Below are positions 8,593 through 16,442 of a stretch of DNA of 46,290 nucleotides, piece after piece. The DNA is from an uncultured Bacteroidales bacterium (lineage in GTDB: Bacteria > Bacteroidota > Bacteroidia > Bacteroidales > F082), in the NCBI GenBank assembly GCA_946407975.1, contig CAMJQC010000017.1, positions 1-46,290 on the forward strand, in the 5' to 3' direction. The position numbers and the translations under genes are program-made. The notes under the pieces were generated by a model. That model ran no database searches. It worked only from the letters and a program-made list of their open reading frames with translations, and was not told the origin of the DNA. Each line of letters starts with the position of its first letter. Position 1 is the stretch's first letter.

Positions 8593-8600
8593 TATTTTTG
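8593..8600 (+). promoter_or_regulatory. trmH-family gene -7 box
   Basis: TATTTTTG followed by C, 13 bases before the ATG at 8614. No well-spaced TTG is seen. Because the box is inside the longest open frame (from 8566), the true start must lie downstream. Confidence 0.5.
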
Positions 8601-8613
8601 CACTTTGGTTAAA

Positions 8614-9324
8614 ATGATGATAGACATGACTGCACGCGATGAAGCAATGCTGGGTTTTCTTTCCGCGTTTATTACTGATGAGCGTAAGCGACGTTTTGAG
8701 GAGGTTCTGACGTATCGCACCCGTCATATTGCGGTGGTGCTGGAAGATATCTTTCAACCGCATAATGGCAGCGCCGTACTCCGCAGTTGCGATTTGCGTG
8801 GGATCCAAGACGTGCATATCATCGAAAACAATTATTCGTATGACATCAACCCCGATGTGGTGATGGGCAGCACGAAATGGCTGAATCTGTATAAATACAA
8901 TGAGGCTGAATTCAATACACCTGCCGTCTATGAGCATTTGCATCAGATGGGCTATCAAATAGTGGCCACATGTCCGCACCGCGATGATTTCACGCCCGAG
9001 ACCTTGCCGCTTGACCGACCGATAGCTTTGGTTTTTGGCACCGAGAAACTAGGTCTCACGGAGTATGCCGTCGAACATGCCGACATGCATGTGCGCATCC
9101 CGATGTTTGGATTTACAGAGAGTTATAATATCAGCGTGTCTGCCGCCCTGTTAATGTACGCTTTGACGGAGAGATTGCACCAGTCTGACGACATCGACTG
9201 GCATCTTACGGAGGACGAGAAACAGCAATTGCGTCTGATGTGGACACGGCGCACCTTGACGCGTATCCGTCAATACGATAGGAAATTCTTGGAACTGCAT
9301 CCGGAATTTCAAGGGGAAGAATGA
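8614..9324 (+). CDS. TrmH/SpoU-family RNA 2'-O-methyltransferase
   Basis: A SPOUT (knotted) methyltransferase using SAM, most like TrmH, which methylates the 2'-OH of G18 in tRNA. Motif 1 is HIAVVLEDIFQPHNGSAVLR, including the Asn and Arg of the active site. Motif 2 is IALVFGTEKLGLT and motif 3 is IPMFGFTESYNISVSAALLM. A helical C-terminal extension follows (RLMWTRRTLTRIRQYDRKFL), as in TrmH of this phylum. The start is uncertain: ATG at 8614, 8617 or 8626 are all possible; the frame runs back to 8566, but the -7 box at 8593-8600 excludes that start. It faces the small membrane-protein gene tail to tail with only six bases between. Confidence 0.9.
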   Translation: MMIDMTARDEAMLGFLSAFITDERKRRFEEVLTYRTRHIAVVLEDIFQPHNGSAVLRSCDLRGIQDVHIIENNYSYDINPDVVMGSTKWLNLYKYNEAEFNTPAVYEHLHQMGYQIVATCPHRDDFTPETLPLDRPIALVFGTEKLGLTEYAVEHADMHVRIPMFGFTESYNISVSAALLMYALTERLHQSDDIDWHLTEDEKQQLRLMWTRRTLTRIRQYDRKFLELHPEFQGEE

Positions 9325-9330
9325 TAAGGC

Positions 9331-9627
9331 TTATTTTTTTCGTTTAGGCCGGTTCTCTATCCACACCCACAGCCGCCACATCAGCCAGCCCCAGGCGAAG
9401 AAGAGGACGTAGAAGATCCATTTGGGAACGGAGGTCTGGTAGGCTCCTTCCTTGTCGATTTGTTGGTATTGCTCGGTGGGTATGTCGGCGTAATAGTATG
9501 ACCCGGCGCCGAAGTCGTAGCCGTTGACGAGGCCGAGTTGGTTGGCCATGATCCAGCCAGCCAAAAACAAAGTGATTACCACCACGAGGATGGTAATCAC
9601 TTTGAATATGATGTGGTTTTTGCTCAT
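9331..9627 (-). CDS. Small two-helix membrane protein next to a YeiH-type transporter
   Basis: A 98-residue protein I do not recognise. Membrane segments are at about 8-30 (VITILVVVITLFLAGWIM) and about 70-90 (WIFYVLFFAWGWLMWRLWV, very rich in Trp), with a 35-residue loop rich in Tyr, Gly and Asp between them and a basic C-terminus (RPKRKK). Its ATG shares one base with the stop of the transporter gene (TGATG), so translation is probably coupled. I place the start at ATG 9627 and not at the in-frame GTG just upstream. The context suggests an accessory or stabilising subunit of the transporter, which is inference only. Confidence 0.8.
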   Translation of the reverse strand: MSKNHIIFKVITILVVVITLFLAGWIMANQLGLVNGYDFGAGSYYYADIPTEQYQQIDKEGAYQTSVPKWIFYVLFFAWGWLMWRLWVWIENRPKRKK

Positions 9628-10964
9628 CACTTGAACATGTCGAGGACAGGAACTTCAAACACCACACCTGAGAGCAGGAACCACACGGCAAACAGGGTGA
9701 GGGCAATGTTGAACACCTGGCCGATGATGTAGAGCCAGAGCACCTTGCCGCCTTGCATCTGTTTGAAGAGGCTCTTGAAGTTGGTGTCGAGGCCGATGCT
9801 GGTGAAGGCCAGCACGAAGGCCCAGTTCTTGTATTGGTCGAGGACGCCGTTGATGGCCTTCACGTCGCCACCCAGAGGCTTGACGATGAAGGAAGCGACC
9901 AACGAAGCCACGAAGAAACCGATGATGAACTTCGGGAAACGGTTCCAGATCTCGCCGGCACCGACTTTCTGGTTCGGGTCTTTGTCGACTTTGGTGGCGA
10001 AGAAGATGGCCACGAAGAAGGCGATGAAGCCGATGAGGATGTTCTGGATGGACTTCACGAGCACGGCAGCTTGCTCGGCTTCTTCGCCGAGAGCGTTACC
10101 GGCCAGCACCACAGCACCCGTCGAGTCGACGGTACCGCCGATGAGGGCGCCACCCATGAGTTGGTTCATGCCGCAGGCACGGATGATCATAGGTTCGAAC
10201 ACCATCATGAGGATGGTGAAGATGATGGAGATGCTGATGGCCAACGAGAGGTCTTCCTTTTTGGCTTTGGCGGCAGCACCCGTGGCGATGGCGGCACTGG
10301 TACCGCACACTGAAGTGGCCGAAGCCAAAGTGATGACCAGAGGCTTGTTGTCGATCTTCAGCACCTTGGTGCCGAGCCACCACATGAAGATGATGACGAT
10401 AGGCGTCACAATCCATGCGATGCCGAGACCATAGAGGCCGAACTTGGCGATATTGCTGAATAGTACGGAGAAGCCCATGATGACCAGACCCGTCTTGATG
10501 TAGAACTCGGTACGGATGGCGGGTTTCAGCCATTCGGGTGTACCGACGGTGTTGGAGATGAGCAGACCGATGAGCAAGGCCCAGAAAGCCCACTCGAGGT
10601 ACATCTTCAGGGTGTATTCTGCACTGATCATTCTCACCACGATGCAGATGATGAACAGCACGATGAAAGCGGGGATGAATTTGCCGATTTTCTCGCCTTG
10701 CAACTTGATGCCGATGCCGAACAGGATGGCAGTCACCAAGAAGGTGCGGAGCAGTTTGATCCAGAACTCACCGTTGAATTGTGCAGCCAAGGATTTCTTT
10801 TCCTCGACATTTTCCCACCAGTGCCAGGTGCCGAATTTGGCGGCGGAGAAATCAAACGAACCGGTCAGCACGGCGATGCAGGCAACGGCGATGACGATGA
10901 AGCCGATCCATACGGCCAGCCAGTCTTCCTTTTTCCAAAGGTTGGATACTTTATTGTTTGCCAT
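9627..10964 (-). CDS. YeiH/PF03601-family transporter (putative sulfate exporter family)
   Basis: A 445-residue polytopic inner-membrane protein with about 11-12 hydrophobic segments. It carries the family signature region ITLASATSVCGTSAAIATGA, the re-entrant-looking GGALIGGTVDSTGAVVLAGN and SIGLDTNFKSLFK near the end. These mark the Cons_hypoth698 / YeiH family, annotated as putative sulfate exporters; the true substrate is unproven. It has an N-terminal extension of two membrane segments relative to the shortest members. Codon choice is strongly biased, which suggests good expression. It lies 18 bases downstream of a porin gene and overlaps the next small gene by one base, forming a three-gene envelope unit: outer-membrane pore, inner-membrane carrier and small partner. 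Confidence 0.88.
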   Translation of the reverse strand: MANNKVSNLWKKEDWLAVWIGFIVIAVACIAVLTGSFDFSAAKFGTWHWWENVEEKKSLAAQFNGEFWIKLLRTFLVTAILFGIGIKLQGEKIGKFIPAFIVLFIICIVVRMISAEYTLKMYLEWAFWALLIGLLISNTVGTPEWLKPAIRTEFYIKTGLVIMGFSVLFSNIAKFGLYGLGIAWIVTPIVIIFMWWLGTKVLKIDNKPLVITLASATSVCGTSAAIATGAAAKAKKEDLSLAISISIIFTILMMVFEPMIIRACGMNQLMGGALIGGTVDSTGAVVLAGNALGEEAEQAAVLVKSIQNILIGFIAFFVAIFFATKVDKDPNQKVGAGEIWNRFPKFIIGFFVASLVASFIVKPLGGDVKAINGVLDQYKNWAFVLAFTSIGLDTNFKSLFKQMQGGKVLWLYIIGQVFNIALTLFAVWFLLSGVVFEVPVLDMFK

Positions 10965-10982
10965 AATGCTTTAGTTTTAGGA

Positions 10983-12071
10983 TTAGAACTTATAGCTCAC
11001 CATTGCAACCACGCGGTGTGAATTGCCACCGGCTTCCTTTTGAATCAGTGAGTAGTCGAGTTTGCAGTTGACGGACTTCAGCGGCCAGTAGTTGATGCCA
11101 GCGGTGTACCAGTTGGTGCCGCCATCGACGATGCGGGTGTCCTTCGTGAAGTGTTCATAACGCAGCACAGGCATGATTTTTTGTTCACCAGCTTGGAAGT
11201 TGTAACCAACCACGCCATAGTAACCGTTGCTGTAGAAATAGCTAAGGTCTTGTGGAATAATGGTAGGAAGCTGTCCCGTCTTGCCGCTGATGTATTCGCC
11301 ACGGAGCAAGAACTTGCCATCGTTGTATTGAGCGCCGGCAGCCCAACGGTTGCGGGTGCCAAAGTACACATCGTCTTTGTTATACTTACCATAGTAGAAC
11401 GAACCACTCAGGGTAAGGTCTTTCAGGCCGGGATGCACTTCGAGGCGACCGACAAGGTCTTTGCTATTGTTGTTGTCGAGCTGGTTGGCACCATTGCCGT
11501 TGAACACGCCGACGGCGTAGTCAACGATGCTGTATTTGTATCCTTCCTCACCTTCCACAGGGAAGAGGCTACCGGTGGCCATGATACCAAGGTCACGACC
11601 AAGGGCACCCACGCCACATACATCACTATAGCCAACAAGTTTCTGAACGCTCTCGCCATAGTCGAAGATTTCGAGGTTGACAGGGTTGATGGGGCTTTCC
11701 AAAGAGAATGGGGTCTTGAATTGGCCCACTTGGATAGCAAACTCGTTACAAGGCTTGTACTTCAGGAAAGCATCAACGAGCATTGGACTACGGCTGAAAT
11801 CACCTTGGATCTTGTAAGTCAGACCTTTGACCAAATTGCCTTCGATTGACATACGCACGCGGCGCATGCGGAGCGTGTTGTCCGTCAAATCGCCTTCATC
11901 ATTGAAATTGGCAAGGTAAAGCGTCTGGACAAAACCTGAGAGTTTGGGCATTCTGTCCACTTTGCCTTTCATTTCTTTGAAGTCTTTTTCGAAATCTGAT
12001 TTCTGAGCGCTGAGGCTCATCGGAATAAGCAATGCAAGTATTCCGATCATGAAGCGGAAATTGTGTTTCAT
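10983..12071 (-). CDS. OprP/OprO-like outer-membrane porin
   Basis: A 362-residue outer-membrane beta-barrel with a signal peptide (cleaved near SLSAQ, residue 22). After a short helical stretch (FEKDFKEMKGKVDRMPK) the barrel starts with LSGFVQTLYLANF and has the alternating pattern and R-rich strand LRMRRVRMSIEGN of phosphate-selective porins (PF07396), then QVGQFKTPFSLE and FYYGKYN. It ends in SYKF, a typical terminal Phe for Bam insertion. It is the first gene of an operon with the YeiH-type transporter, so it likely supplies or releases that carrier's anion. The promoter region contains a 14-base palindrome. The substrate cannot be read from sequence. Confidence 0.88.
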   Translation of the reverse strand: MKHNFRFMIGILALLIPMSLSAQKSDFEKDFKEMKGKVDRMPKLSGFVQTLYLANFNDEGDLTDNTLRMRRVRMSIEGNLVKGLTYKIQGDFSRSPMLVDAFLKYKPCNEFAIQVGQFKTPFSLESPINPVNLEIFDYGESVQKLVGYSDVCGVGALGRDLGIMATGSLFPVEGEEGYKYSIVDYAVGVFNGNGANQLDNNNSKDLVGRLEVHPGLKDLTLSGSFYYGKYNKDDVYFGTRNRWAAGAQYNDGKFLLRGEYISGKTGQLPTIIPQDLSYFYSNGYYGVVGYNFQAGEQKIMPVLRYEHFTKDTRIVDGGTNWYTAGINYWPLKSVNCKLDYSLIQKEAGGNSHRVVAMVSYKF

Positions 12072-12122
12072 TTAAGTTGAATTTAGATAGTTTCTGTTGT
12101 TTTCATTTAATGAATGATGTGG

Positions 12123-12130
12123 CAAAAATA
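12123..12130 (-). promoter_or_regulatory. Porin operon -7 box
   Basis: TATTTTTG on the minus strand, about 50 bases upstream of the porin ATG. The usual TTG box is absent at the expected distance; an A/T-rich palindrome occupies that place. Confidence 0.5.
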
Positions 12131-12145
12131 GTAAAAATATATATT

Positions 12146-12159
12146 GTAAATATATTTAC
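12146..12159. promoter_or_regulatory. Operator candidate upstream of the porin operon
   Basis: Perfect palindrome GTAAATATATTTAC, centred about 22 bases upstream of the -7 box, where the -33 contact would be. A further GTAAA half-site lies at 12131-12135, between the palindrome and the box. The position suits an activator or repressor site. No matching regulator gene is in the window. Confidence 0.45.
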
Positions 12160-12219
12160 TATTTATTTTCAATAATTTTTTCGTTTTGGGTGTGACTGAT
12201 GTGGTCGGTTTTTAGGGGT

Positions 12220-12747
12220 CTATTGGCAGGAGTTAATGTCCAGATAGTGCTGCTCTACCTGGGCAAAAGAGATTTTGAACCATTCGGTGAATAGTTCGGG
12301 ATGAACTTCCATTTCGGATCGGATGTCCTCAAGACGCATATATTTCCATGAGTCCACTTCGGTGGAGTCGGGTAGAGGTTCGGTGTCGCTTATGCCGACC
12401 CATACGTGGTCGAATTCGTGTTCGGTGAGGCCTTCGCCGACGGGAGCCATATAAATAAAGGTGAAGGCTTCGTGCATCTCGCATCGTATCCCCATCTCTT
12501 CCATCAGACGGCGCGATGTGGATTCTTCTAAGGTTTCACCGTCACGCGGATGGCTGCAACAAGTGTTGGTCCAAAGTCCTGGAGAATGGTATTTTGATAA
12601 GGCACGGCGTTGTAATAGCAATTCCCCTTTGGAATTGAAGATGAAGATGGAAAAAGCCCTATGCAAGTGCGGCCCGATGTGAGCAGCCTGCTTTTCCATC
12701 AATCCGATGGGTTGGTCTTGTTCGTCGACAAGGATGACTTGTTCCAT
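12220..12747 (-). CDS. idi: Isopentenyl-diphosphate delta-isomerase, type 1
   Basis: It interconverts IPP and DMAPP for isoprenoid synthesis (quinone tails, undecaprenyl phosphate). At 175 residues it is full length. The Nudix fold is clear: HRAFSIFIFNSKGELLLQRR, then the catalytic cysteine in TNTCCSHPRDGE (Cys64), the Nudix-like LMEEMG segment and the acidic residue in LTEHEFDHVW. Metal-binding His residues are in HIGPHLHRAF and CSHP. The start is ATG 12747, which overlaps the ychF stop by one base (TGATG); an in-frame GTG lies just before it. Translation is therefore coupled to ychF. Confidence 0.95.
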   Translation of the reverse strand: MEQVILVDEQDQPIGLMEKQAAHIGPHLHRAFSIFIFNSKGELLLQRRALSKYHSPGLWTNTCCSHPRDGETLEESTSRRLMEEMGIRCEMHEAFTFIYMAPVGEGLTEHEFDHVWVGISDTEPLPDSTEVDSWKYMRLEDIRSEMEVHPELFTEWFKISFAQVEQHYLDINSCQ

Positions 12748-13817
12748 CACACGTTGAATCTGATATTGAGTATATCCCCGTCTTGCACGACGTAGGTCTT
12801 GCCTTCGACACGGAACTTGCCTGCTTCTTTTACGGCGGCTTCGGATCCATATTTCAGGAAGTCTTCTGTGCTCATCACTTCTGCACGGATAAAACCTCGT
12901 TGCAAGTCGGAGTGGATGGCACCTGCAGCGATAGGAGCAGTGTCGCCGACATGAATGGTCCAGGCACGGGTTTCATCGGGGCCGGTGGTGAAGAAGGAGT
13001 GGAGGTTGAGGGTGTGATAGGCTGTGCGTACCACTTTGTTCACGCCAGGTTCGCTTAATCCGGCATCTTCCATGAAGAGGGCACGGTCGTCGGCGTCGAG
13101 TTCGGCGATTTCTGCCTCGAGTTTCCCTGCAATGACGATCATGTCCTGCCCGTCTTTCAATGCCGCTTTTACTGCATCGGAATATTTGTTGCCAGTGGTA
13201 GCGGAGGCGTCGTCGACATTACAGACAAAGATCATGGGTTTGGCTGTGAGCAGTTGGATGTCTTGGATGAATTTCTTGTCTTCTTCGTCTACCTTCGCAT
13301 CGCGGGCGTTGCCGAAGTTTTCGAGCACTTCTTTGTAGATGCTTAGTACTTCAAAGGCGCGTTTGTTGTCTTTTTCTCCGTTTTTTAGAAGTTTCTCAAT
13401 GCGTTGCAGCTTGCGGGTGACCAGGTCGAGGTCGCGCACCTGCAATTCGAAATCGACGAGCTCCATGTCGCGGACAGGATCAATGCTGCCTTCGCTGTGA
13501 GGTATGTTGGGGTCGTCGAAACAACGCAAGACGTGGATGAGAGCATCCATGGTCTGCACCTCGGCAAGCAGCTTGTTGCCTACGCCTTGTCCACCTTTGC
13601 TTAGACCAGGAAGGTCGACAATTTCGACCGTTGCGGGAACGATGCGTTTTGAATGGGATATGTTGTCGATGAGCTTAAGGCGCTCGTCCACCACTTCGCA
13701 CATGCCGATGTTCGACTTGGAGGCAAAACCAATCTCAGCTTTAGTGTTTGATATGCAATTGAATAAGGTTGTCTTGCCAGTGCTTGACAAACCGATGATT
13801 CCACAGTTCAGTGCCAT
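12747..13817 (-). CDS. ychF: YchF-type ribosome-associated ATPase, variant G1 motif
   Basis: An Obg-family P-loop ATPase that binds ribosomes and is redox-regulated in other bacteria. The 356-residue length, VEIVDLPGLSKG, ALIHVLRCFDD, the coiled helical insertion and the C-terminal TGS-like end (FFTTGPDETRAWTIHVGD, then IHSDLQRGFIRAEV) fit YchF well. Two motifs are unusual: G1 reads GLSSTGKT (residues 9-16) where most members have GLPNVGKS, and the segment that usually reads NFPFCTIEPN is replaced by a shorter GFASKSNIGMCE. The base-specificity motif reads NVDD; most YchF have NVDE. It is preceded by prsW with 70 bases between, has its own -7 box and is coupled to idi. Confidence 0.9.
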   Translation of the reverse strand: MALNCGIIGLSSTGKTTLFNCISNTKAEIGFASKSNIGMCEVVDERLKLIDNISHSKRIVPATVEIVDLPGLSKGGQGVGNKLLAEVQTMDALIHVLRCFDDPNIPHSEGSIDPVRDMELVDFELQVRDLDLVTRKLQRIEKLLKNGEKDNKRAFEVLSIYKEVLENFGNARDAKVDEEDKKFIQDIQLLTAKPMIFVCNVDDASATTGNKYSDAVKAALKDGQDMIVIAGKLEAEIAELDADDRALFMEDAGLSEPGVNKVVRTAYHTLNLHSFFTTGPDETRAWTIHVGDTAPIAAGAIHSDLQRGFIRAEVMSTEDFLKYGSEAAVKEAGKFRVEGKTYVVQDGDILNIRFNV

Positions 13818-13853
13818 AATATTCTATTGATCGTTTTAATCGTTTAAAGGATG

Positions 13854-13880
13854 CAAAAATAATGATTTTTTTAGCAACAA
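13854..13880 (-). promoter_or_regulatory. ychF-idi promoter
   Basis: TATTTTTG at 13854-13861 with a TTG 16 bases further upstream (13878-13880), read on the minus strand; 36 bases before the ychF ATG. It starts only a few bases past the prsW stop codon. Confidence 0.5.
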
Positions 13881-13887
13881 GCGTGTT

Positions 13888-14694
13888 TCACGACTGATCT
13901 CCTGCATTCCAATCGATGTGCTTGTATTCGTCAGGGTTGTTGATGGTCATCGAATCTATATCCGATTGCGCTATGTTGTCTTCTTCATTTGTAGCTTGCT
14001 GTTGCGTGAGTTCCTGATGCTGACGGATGTATTTTAGACCGAGTTTCCAGAGACGGAGGTCAAGGAAAAGGAAAGCAAGGTATATAATTGTTGAAATACC
14101 GCTGTTCAAGTACTCCATGAACATCAGAAGCCAGTCAAATAAGCCATGTGCCAGTGCAGCAAATCCAAGGCCAAGAAGGAGGTTCAGCAAACGATGCTCT
14201 TTTTCGAATTTGGCCAAGGACATGAAATATCCCATGACAACGCCAAACAGGAAATGGGCTGGCACTGACAGCAATCCACGGCTGATGCTGGTTGATACAC
14301 CCATTCCGGCAGCTTCGGCTTCGGCTGTGAACACATACATGATGTTTTCGACACAAGCAAATCCTAACCCGATGAAAGAAGCATATACGATACCGTCCAT
14401 GTATTCGTCAAAGTTCTTGTCGCGCCAGATGAAAACCATGAAAATGATGAATTTTGACAATTCTTCTGGTAATCCGGCTTGCAGGAAGGCCGTATAAAAG
14501 ATGGTGTTGGATTGGTAAACCATGCCCAAAAGACGTACAATCATCAAATCCAAAGGGATGGCGATCATGCCTCCTATGAAAGCCTTAGCCAGCGACTTGA
14601 TGGGCTCTTTCTGGTATTTGTCTTGACGATAAATGAAAACCATCAATAAGATGACGGGTAAAATGGACAAGGCAAGCAGGATGGAGATTGACAT
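13888..14694 (-). CDS. PrsW-family intramembrane metalloprotease
   Basis: A 268-residue membrane protein of the CAAX-protease-related PrsW family, which cut membrane-bound anti-sigma factors in Firmicutes. About seven or eight hydrophobic segments are seen. The expected metal-site residues are present: EE at 77-78 in GLPEELSKF, Glu116 in GFACVENIMY, His147 in PAHFLFGVVMGYF and the late HGLFDWLL. The C-terminal 45 residues are acidic and polar. The longest frame starts at a TTG (14700); I take the ATG at 14694 (MSISILLALSILP). A -7 box lies at 14731-14738. Its target here is unknown; no anti-sigma gene is nearby. Confidence 0.88.
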   Translation of the reverse strand: MSISILLALSILPVILLMVFIYRQDKYQKEPIKSLAKAFIGGMIAIPLDLMIVRLLGMVYQSNTIFYTAFLQAGLPEELSKFIIFMVFIWRDKNFDEYMDGIVYASFIGLGFACVENIMYVFTAEAEAAGMGVSTSISRGLLSVPAHFLFGVVMGYFMSLAKFEKEHRLLNLLLGLGFAALAHGLFDWLLMFMEYLNSGISTIIYLAFLFLDLRLWKLGLKYIRQHQELTQQQATNEEDNIAQSDIDSMTINNPDEYKHIDWNAGDQS

Positions 14695-14730
14695 GTTCAA
14701 TGTGTTGTATTAAGTGTTGACAGTCATTTG

Positions 14731-14757
14731 CAAAAATAAGCCTTTTTTGTCTTACAA
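14731..14757 (-). promoter_or_regulatory. prsW promoter
   Basis: TATTTTTG (14731-14738) and a TTG 16 bases upstream (14755-14757) on the minus strand. It interleaves with the guaA promoter on the other strand. Confidence 0.5.
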
Positions 14758-14779
14758 GGGATAAAAATTCCTACTTTTG
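14747..14779 (+). promoter_or_regulatory. guaA promoter
   Basis: TTG (14747-14749), a 22-base spacer and TACTTTTG (14772-14779), giving a leader of about 13 bases before the guaA ATG. The spacer is longer than usual. Confidence 0.5.
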
Positions 14780-14798
14780 CCGAAAAGTTTTTCCGACC

Positions 14799-16373
14799 AT
14801 GCAAGAAATGATCCTTATCCTTGATTTCGGTTCGCAAGTGACGCAACTTATCGGCCGGCGTCTGCGCGAGCTGAATGTTTATTGTGAGATACATCCATAT
14901 AATCATATTCCAACGATAGACGAGCATGTCAAAGGTGTTATTTTGAGCGGGAGTCCGTTTTCGGTACGGGATGAGAATGCGCCTTTCGTTAATCTTGAAG
15001 GCATAAAAGGGAAGTTGCCCTTGCTTGGCATTTGTTATGGTGCTCAGTTCCTGGCTCAGCATTTTGGCGGCGAGGTGAACGGGTCTATTGCCCGTGAATA
15101 TGGGCGTGCCATGCTCAAGGTGATGGATGTGGATTCTCCTCTTTTTAAGGGCGTGAGCCCGGTCAGCCAAGTATGGATGAGCCACGGCGATACGATTGCC
15201 CGACTGCCTGAAGGAGCCAGGGTCATTGCTTCGACGGATGATATTGACAACGCGGCCTACAAAATTGAAGGAGAGGAAACGTTTGCGGTTCAGTTCCATC
15301 CTGAGGTGTTTCATACCAAAGAAGGGCCTCAAATCCTATCCAATTTTGCCTTAGGTATCTGCGGATGCAAGGGCGATTGGACGCCGACTTCTTTTATTGG
15401 CAACACCGTCGAATCGTTGAGAAAACAATTGGGTGACGATAAAGTCATCTTAGGTCTTTCCGGTGGCGTCGACAGCACGGTGGCCGCCGTATTGCTGAAC
15501 AAAGCGATAGGTAAGAACCTGACCTGTATCTTTGTTGACAACGGCCTGCTGCGTAAGAATGAATTTGAAGATGTGCTCGACTCGTATAAGGAGATGGGGC
15601 TCAATGTGATCGGCGTGCATTCCGGCGCTTTGTTCTTAAAGAAACTGGAGGGCGTCACCGATCCTGAAGCCAAACGCAAGGCCATCGGCTCTACTTTTAT
15701 CGAGGTGTTTGATGCAGAGGCGCAGAAGATCGAAGGCGCACGCTGGTTGGCTCAGGGAACCATCTACCCCGATGTGATCGAGAGCGTCAGCGTGAATGGC
15801 CCGAGCTGTAAGATCAAGTCGCACCACAATGTGGGTGGGCTGCCGGAGAAGATGAACCTGAAGATTGTGGAGCCGTTGCGTTCTCTGTTTAAGGATGAGG
15901 TCCGCCGTGTGGGCCGTTCTTTGGGCATCAAACGCGAGTTGATCGGCCGCCATCCTTTCCCGGGTCCTAGCCTGGGCATCCGAATCCTGGGTGAAGTGAC
16001 AGAAGAGAAGCTCCGCATTTTACGCGATGCTGACGACATTTTCATCCAAGGTCTGCGTGCTTGGCCGTGTGCGTTGCCGAGCGCTTCCTATCCCAATGAA
16101 ATGGCTGATAATCTTTACGATAGCATTTGGCAAGCTGGCACCATGCTTTTGCCCGTGAAATCGGTCGGCGTGATGGGCGATGAGCGCAGTTACGAGTACA
16201 CCATTGCGTTGCGCGCTGTCATCTCTACGGATGGCATGACTGCCGACTGGGTGCATCTGCCTTATGACTTCCTCGCTAAAGTCTCAAACGACATCATTAA
16301 TAAGGTGAAAGGTGTCAATCGTGTTTGTTACGATATTTCATCCAAACCGCCTGCGACTATAGAATGGGAATAA
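14799..16373 (+). CDS. guaA: GMP synthase (glutamine-hydrolysing)
   Basis: It aminates XMP to GMP with glutamine and ATP. The 524-residue enzyme has the full bifunctional layout. The class I amidotransferase domain carries Cys79 in [10 protein letters not shown] and His/Glu in QFHPEVFHT. The ATP-pyrophosphatase domain shows the P-loop [11 protein letters not shown] and [10 protein letters not shown]. The dimerisation domain includes [17 protein letters not shown] and ends in [15 protein letters not shown], the family's invariant C-terminus. The first ATG is used; [10 protein letters not shown] three codons later is an alternative. It reads away from prsW and has its own promoter. Secure. Confidence 0.97.
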   Translation: MQEMILILDFGSQVTQLIGRRLRELNVYCEIHPYNHIPTIDEHVKGVILSGSPFSVRDENAPFVNLEGIKGKLPLLGICYGAQFLAQHFGGEVNGSIAREYGRAMLKVMDVDSPLFKGVSPVSQVWMSHGDTIARLPEGARVIASTDDIDNAAYKIEGEETFAVQFHPEVFHTKEGPQILSNFALGICGCKGDWTPTSFIGNTVESLRKQLGDDKVILGLSGGVDSTVAAVLLNKAIGKNLTCIFVDNGLLRKNEFEDVLDSYKEMGLNVIGVHSGALFLKKLEGVTDPEAKRKAIGSTFIEVFDAEAQKIEGARWLAQGTIYPDVIESVSVNGPSCKIKSHHNVGGLPEKMNLKIVEPLRSLFKDEVRRVGRSLGIKRELIGRHPFPGPSLGIRILGEVTEEKLRILRDADDIFIQGLRAWPCALPSASYPNEMADNLYDSIWQAGTMLLPVKSVGVMGDERSYEYTIALRAVISTDGMTADWVHLPYDFLAKVSNDIINKVKGVNRVCYDISSKPPATIEWE

Positions 16374-16416
16374 CCCAAACTGTCAAGATTTTACATGTAT
16401 TTGCAATAATTCATAA

Positions 16417-16440
16417 TATTTTCGTTCTTTAAAGAAACAC
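16417..16440 (+). promoter_or_regulatory. Degenerate -7 box and TTCTTTAAAGAA palindrome before the LysM gene
   Basis: TATTTTCG (one change from TAnnTTTG) at 16417-16424 is followed directly by the perfect palindrome TTCTTTAAAGAA and then ACAC. The same 16 bases, TTCTTTAAAGAAACAC, occur in the tpiA leader at 31859-31874. Confidence 0.4.
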
Positions 16441-16442
16441 GC

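Noticed and set aside
9745-10434. 229-codon open frame on the plus strand
   Set aside because: Antisense to the YeiH-type transporter gene; low-complexity M/A/P/T-rich translation.
11151-11849. 232-codon open frame on the plus strand
   Set aside because: Antisense to the porin gene, without signal or domain.
14724-15332. 202-codon open frame on the minus strand
   Set aside because: Antisense to the start of guaA, and crosses both promoters in the prsW-guaA gap.
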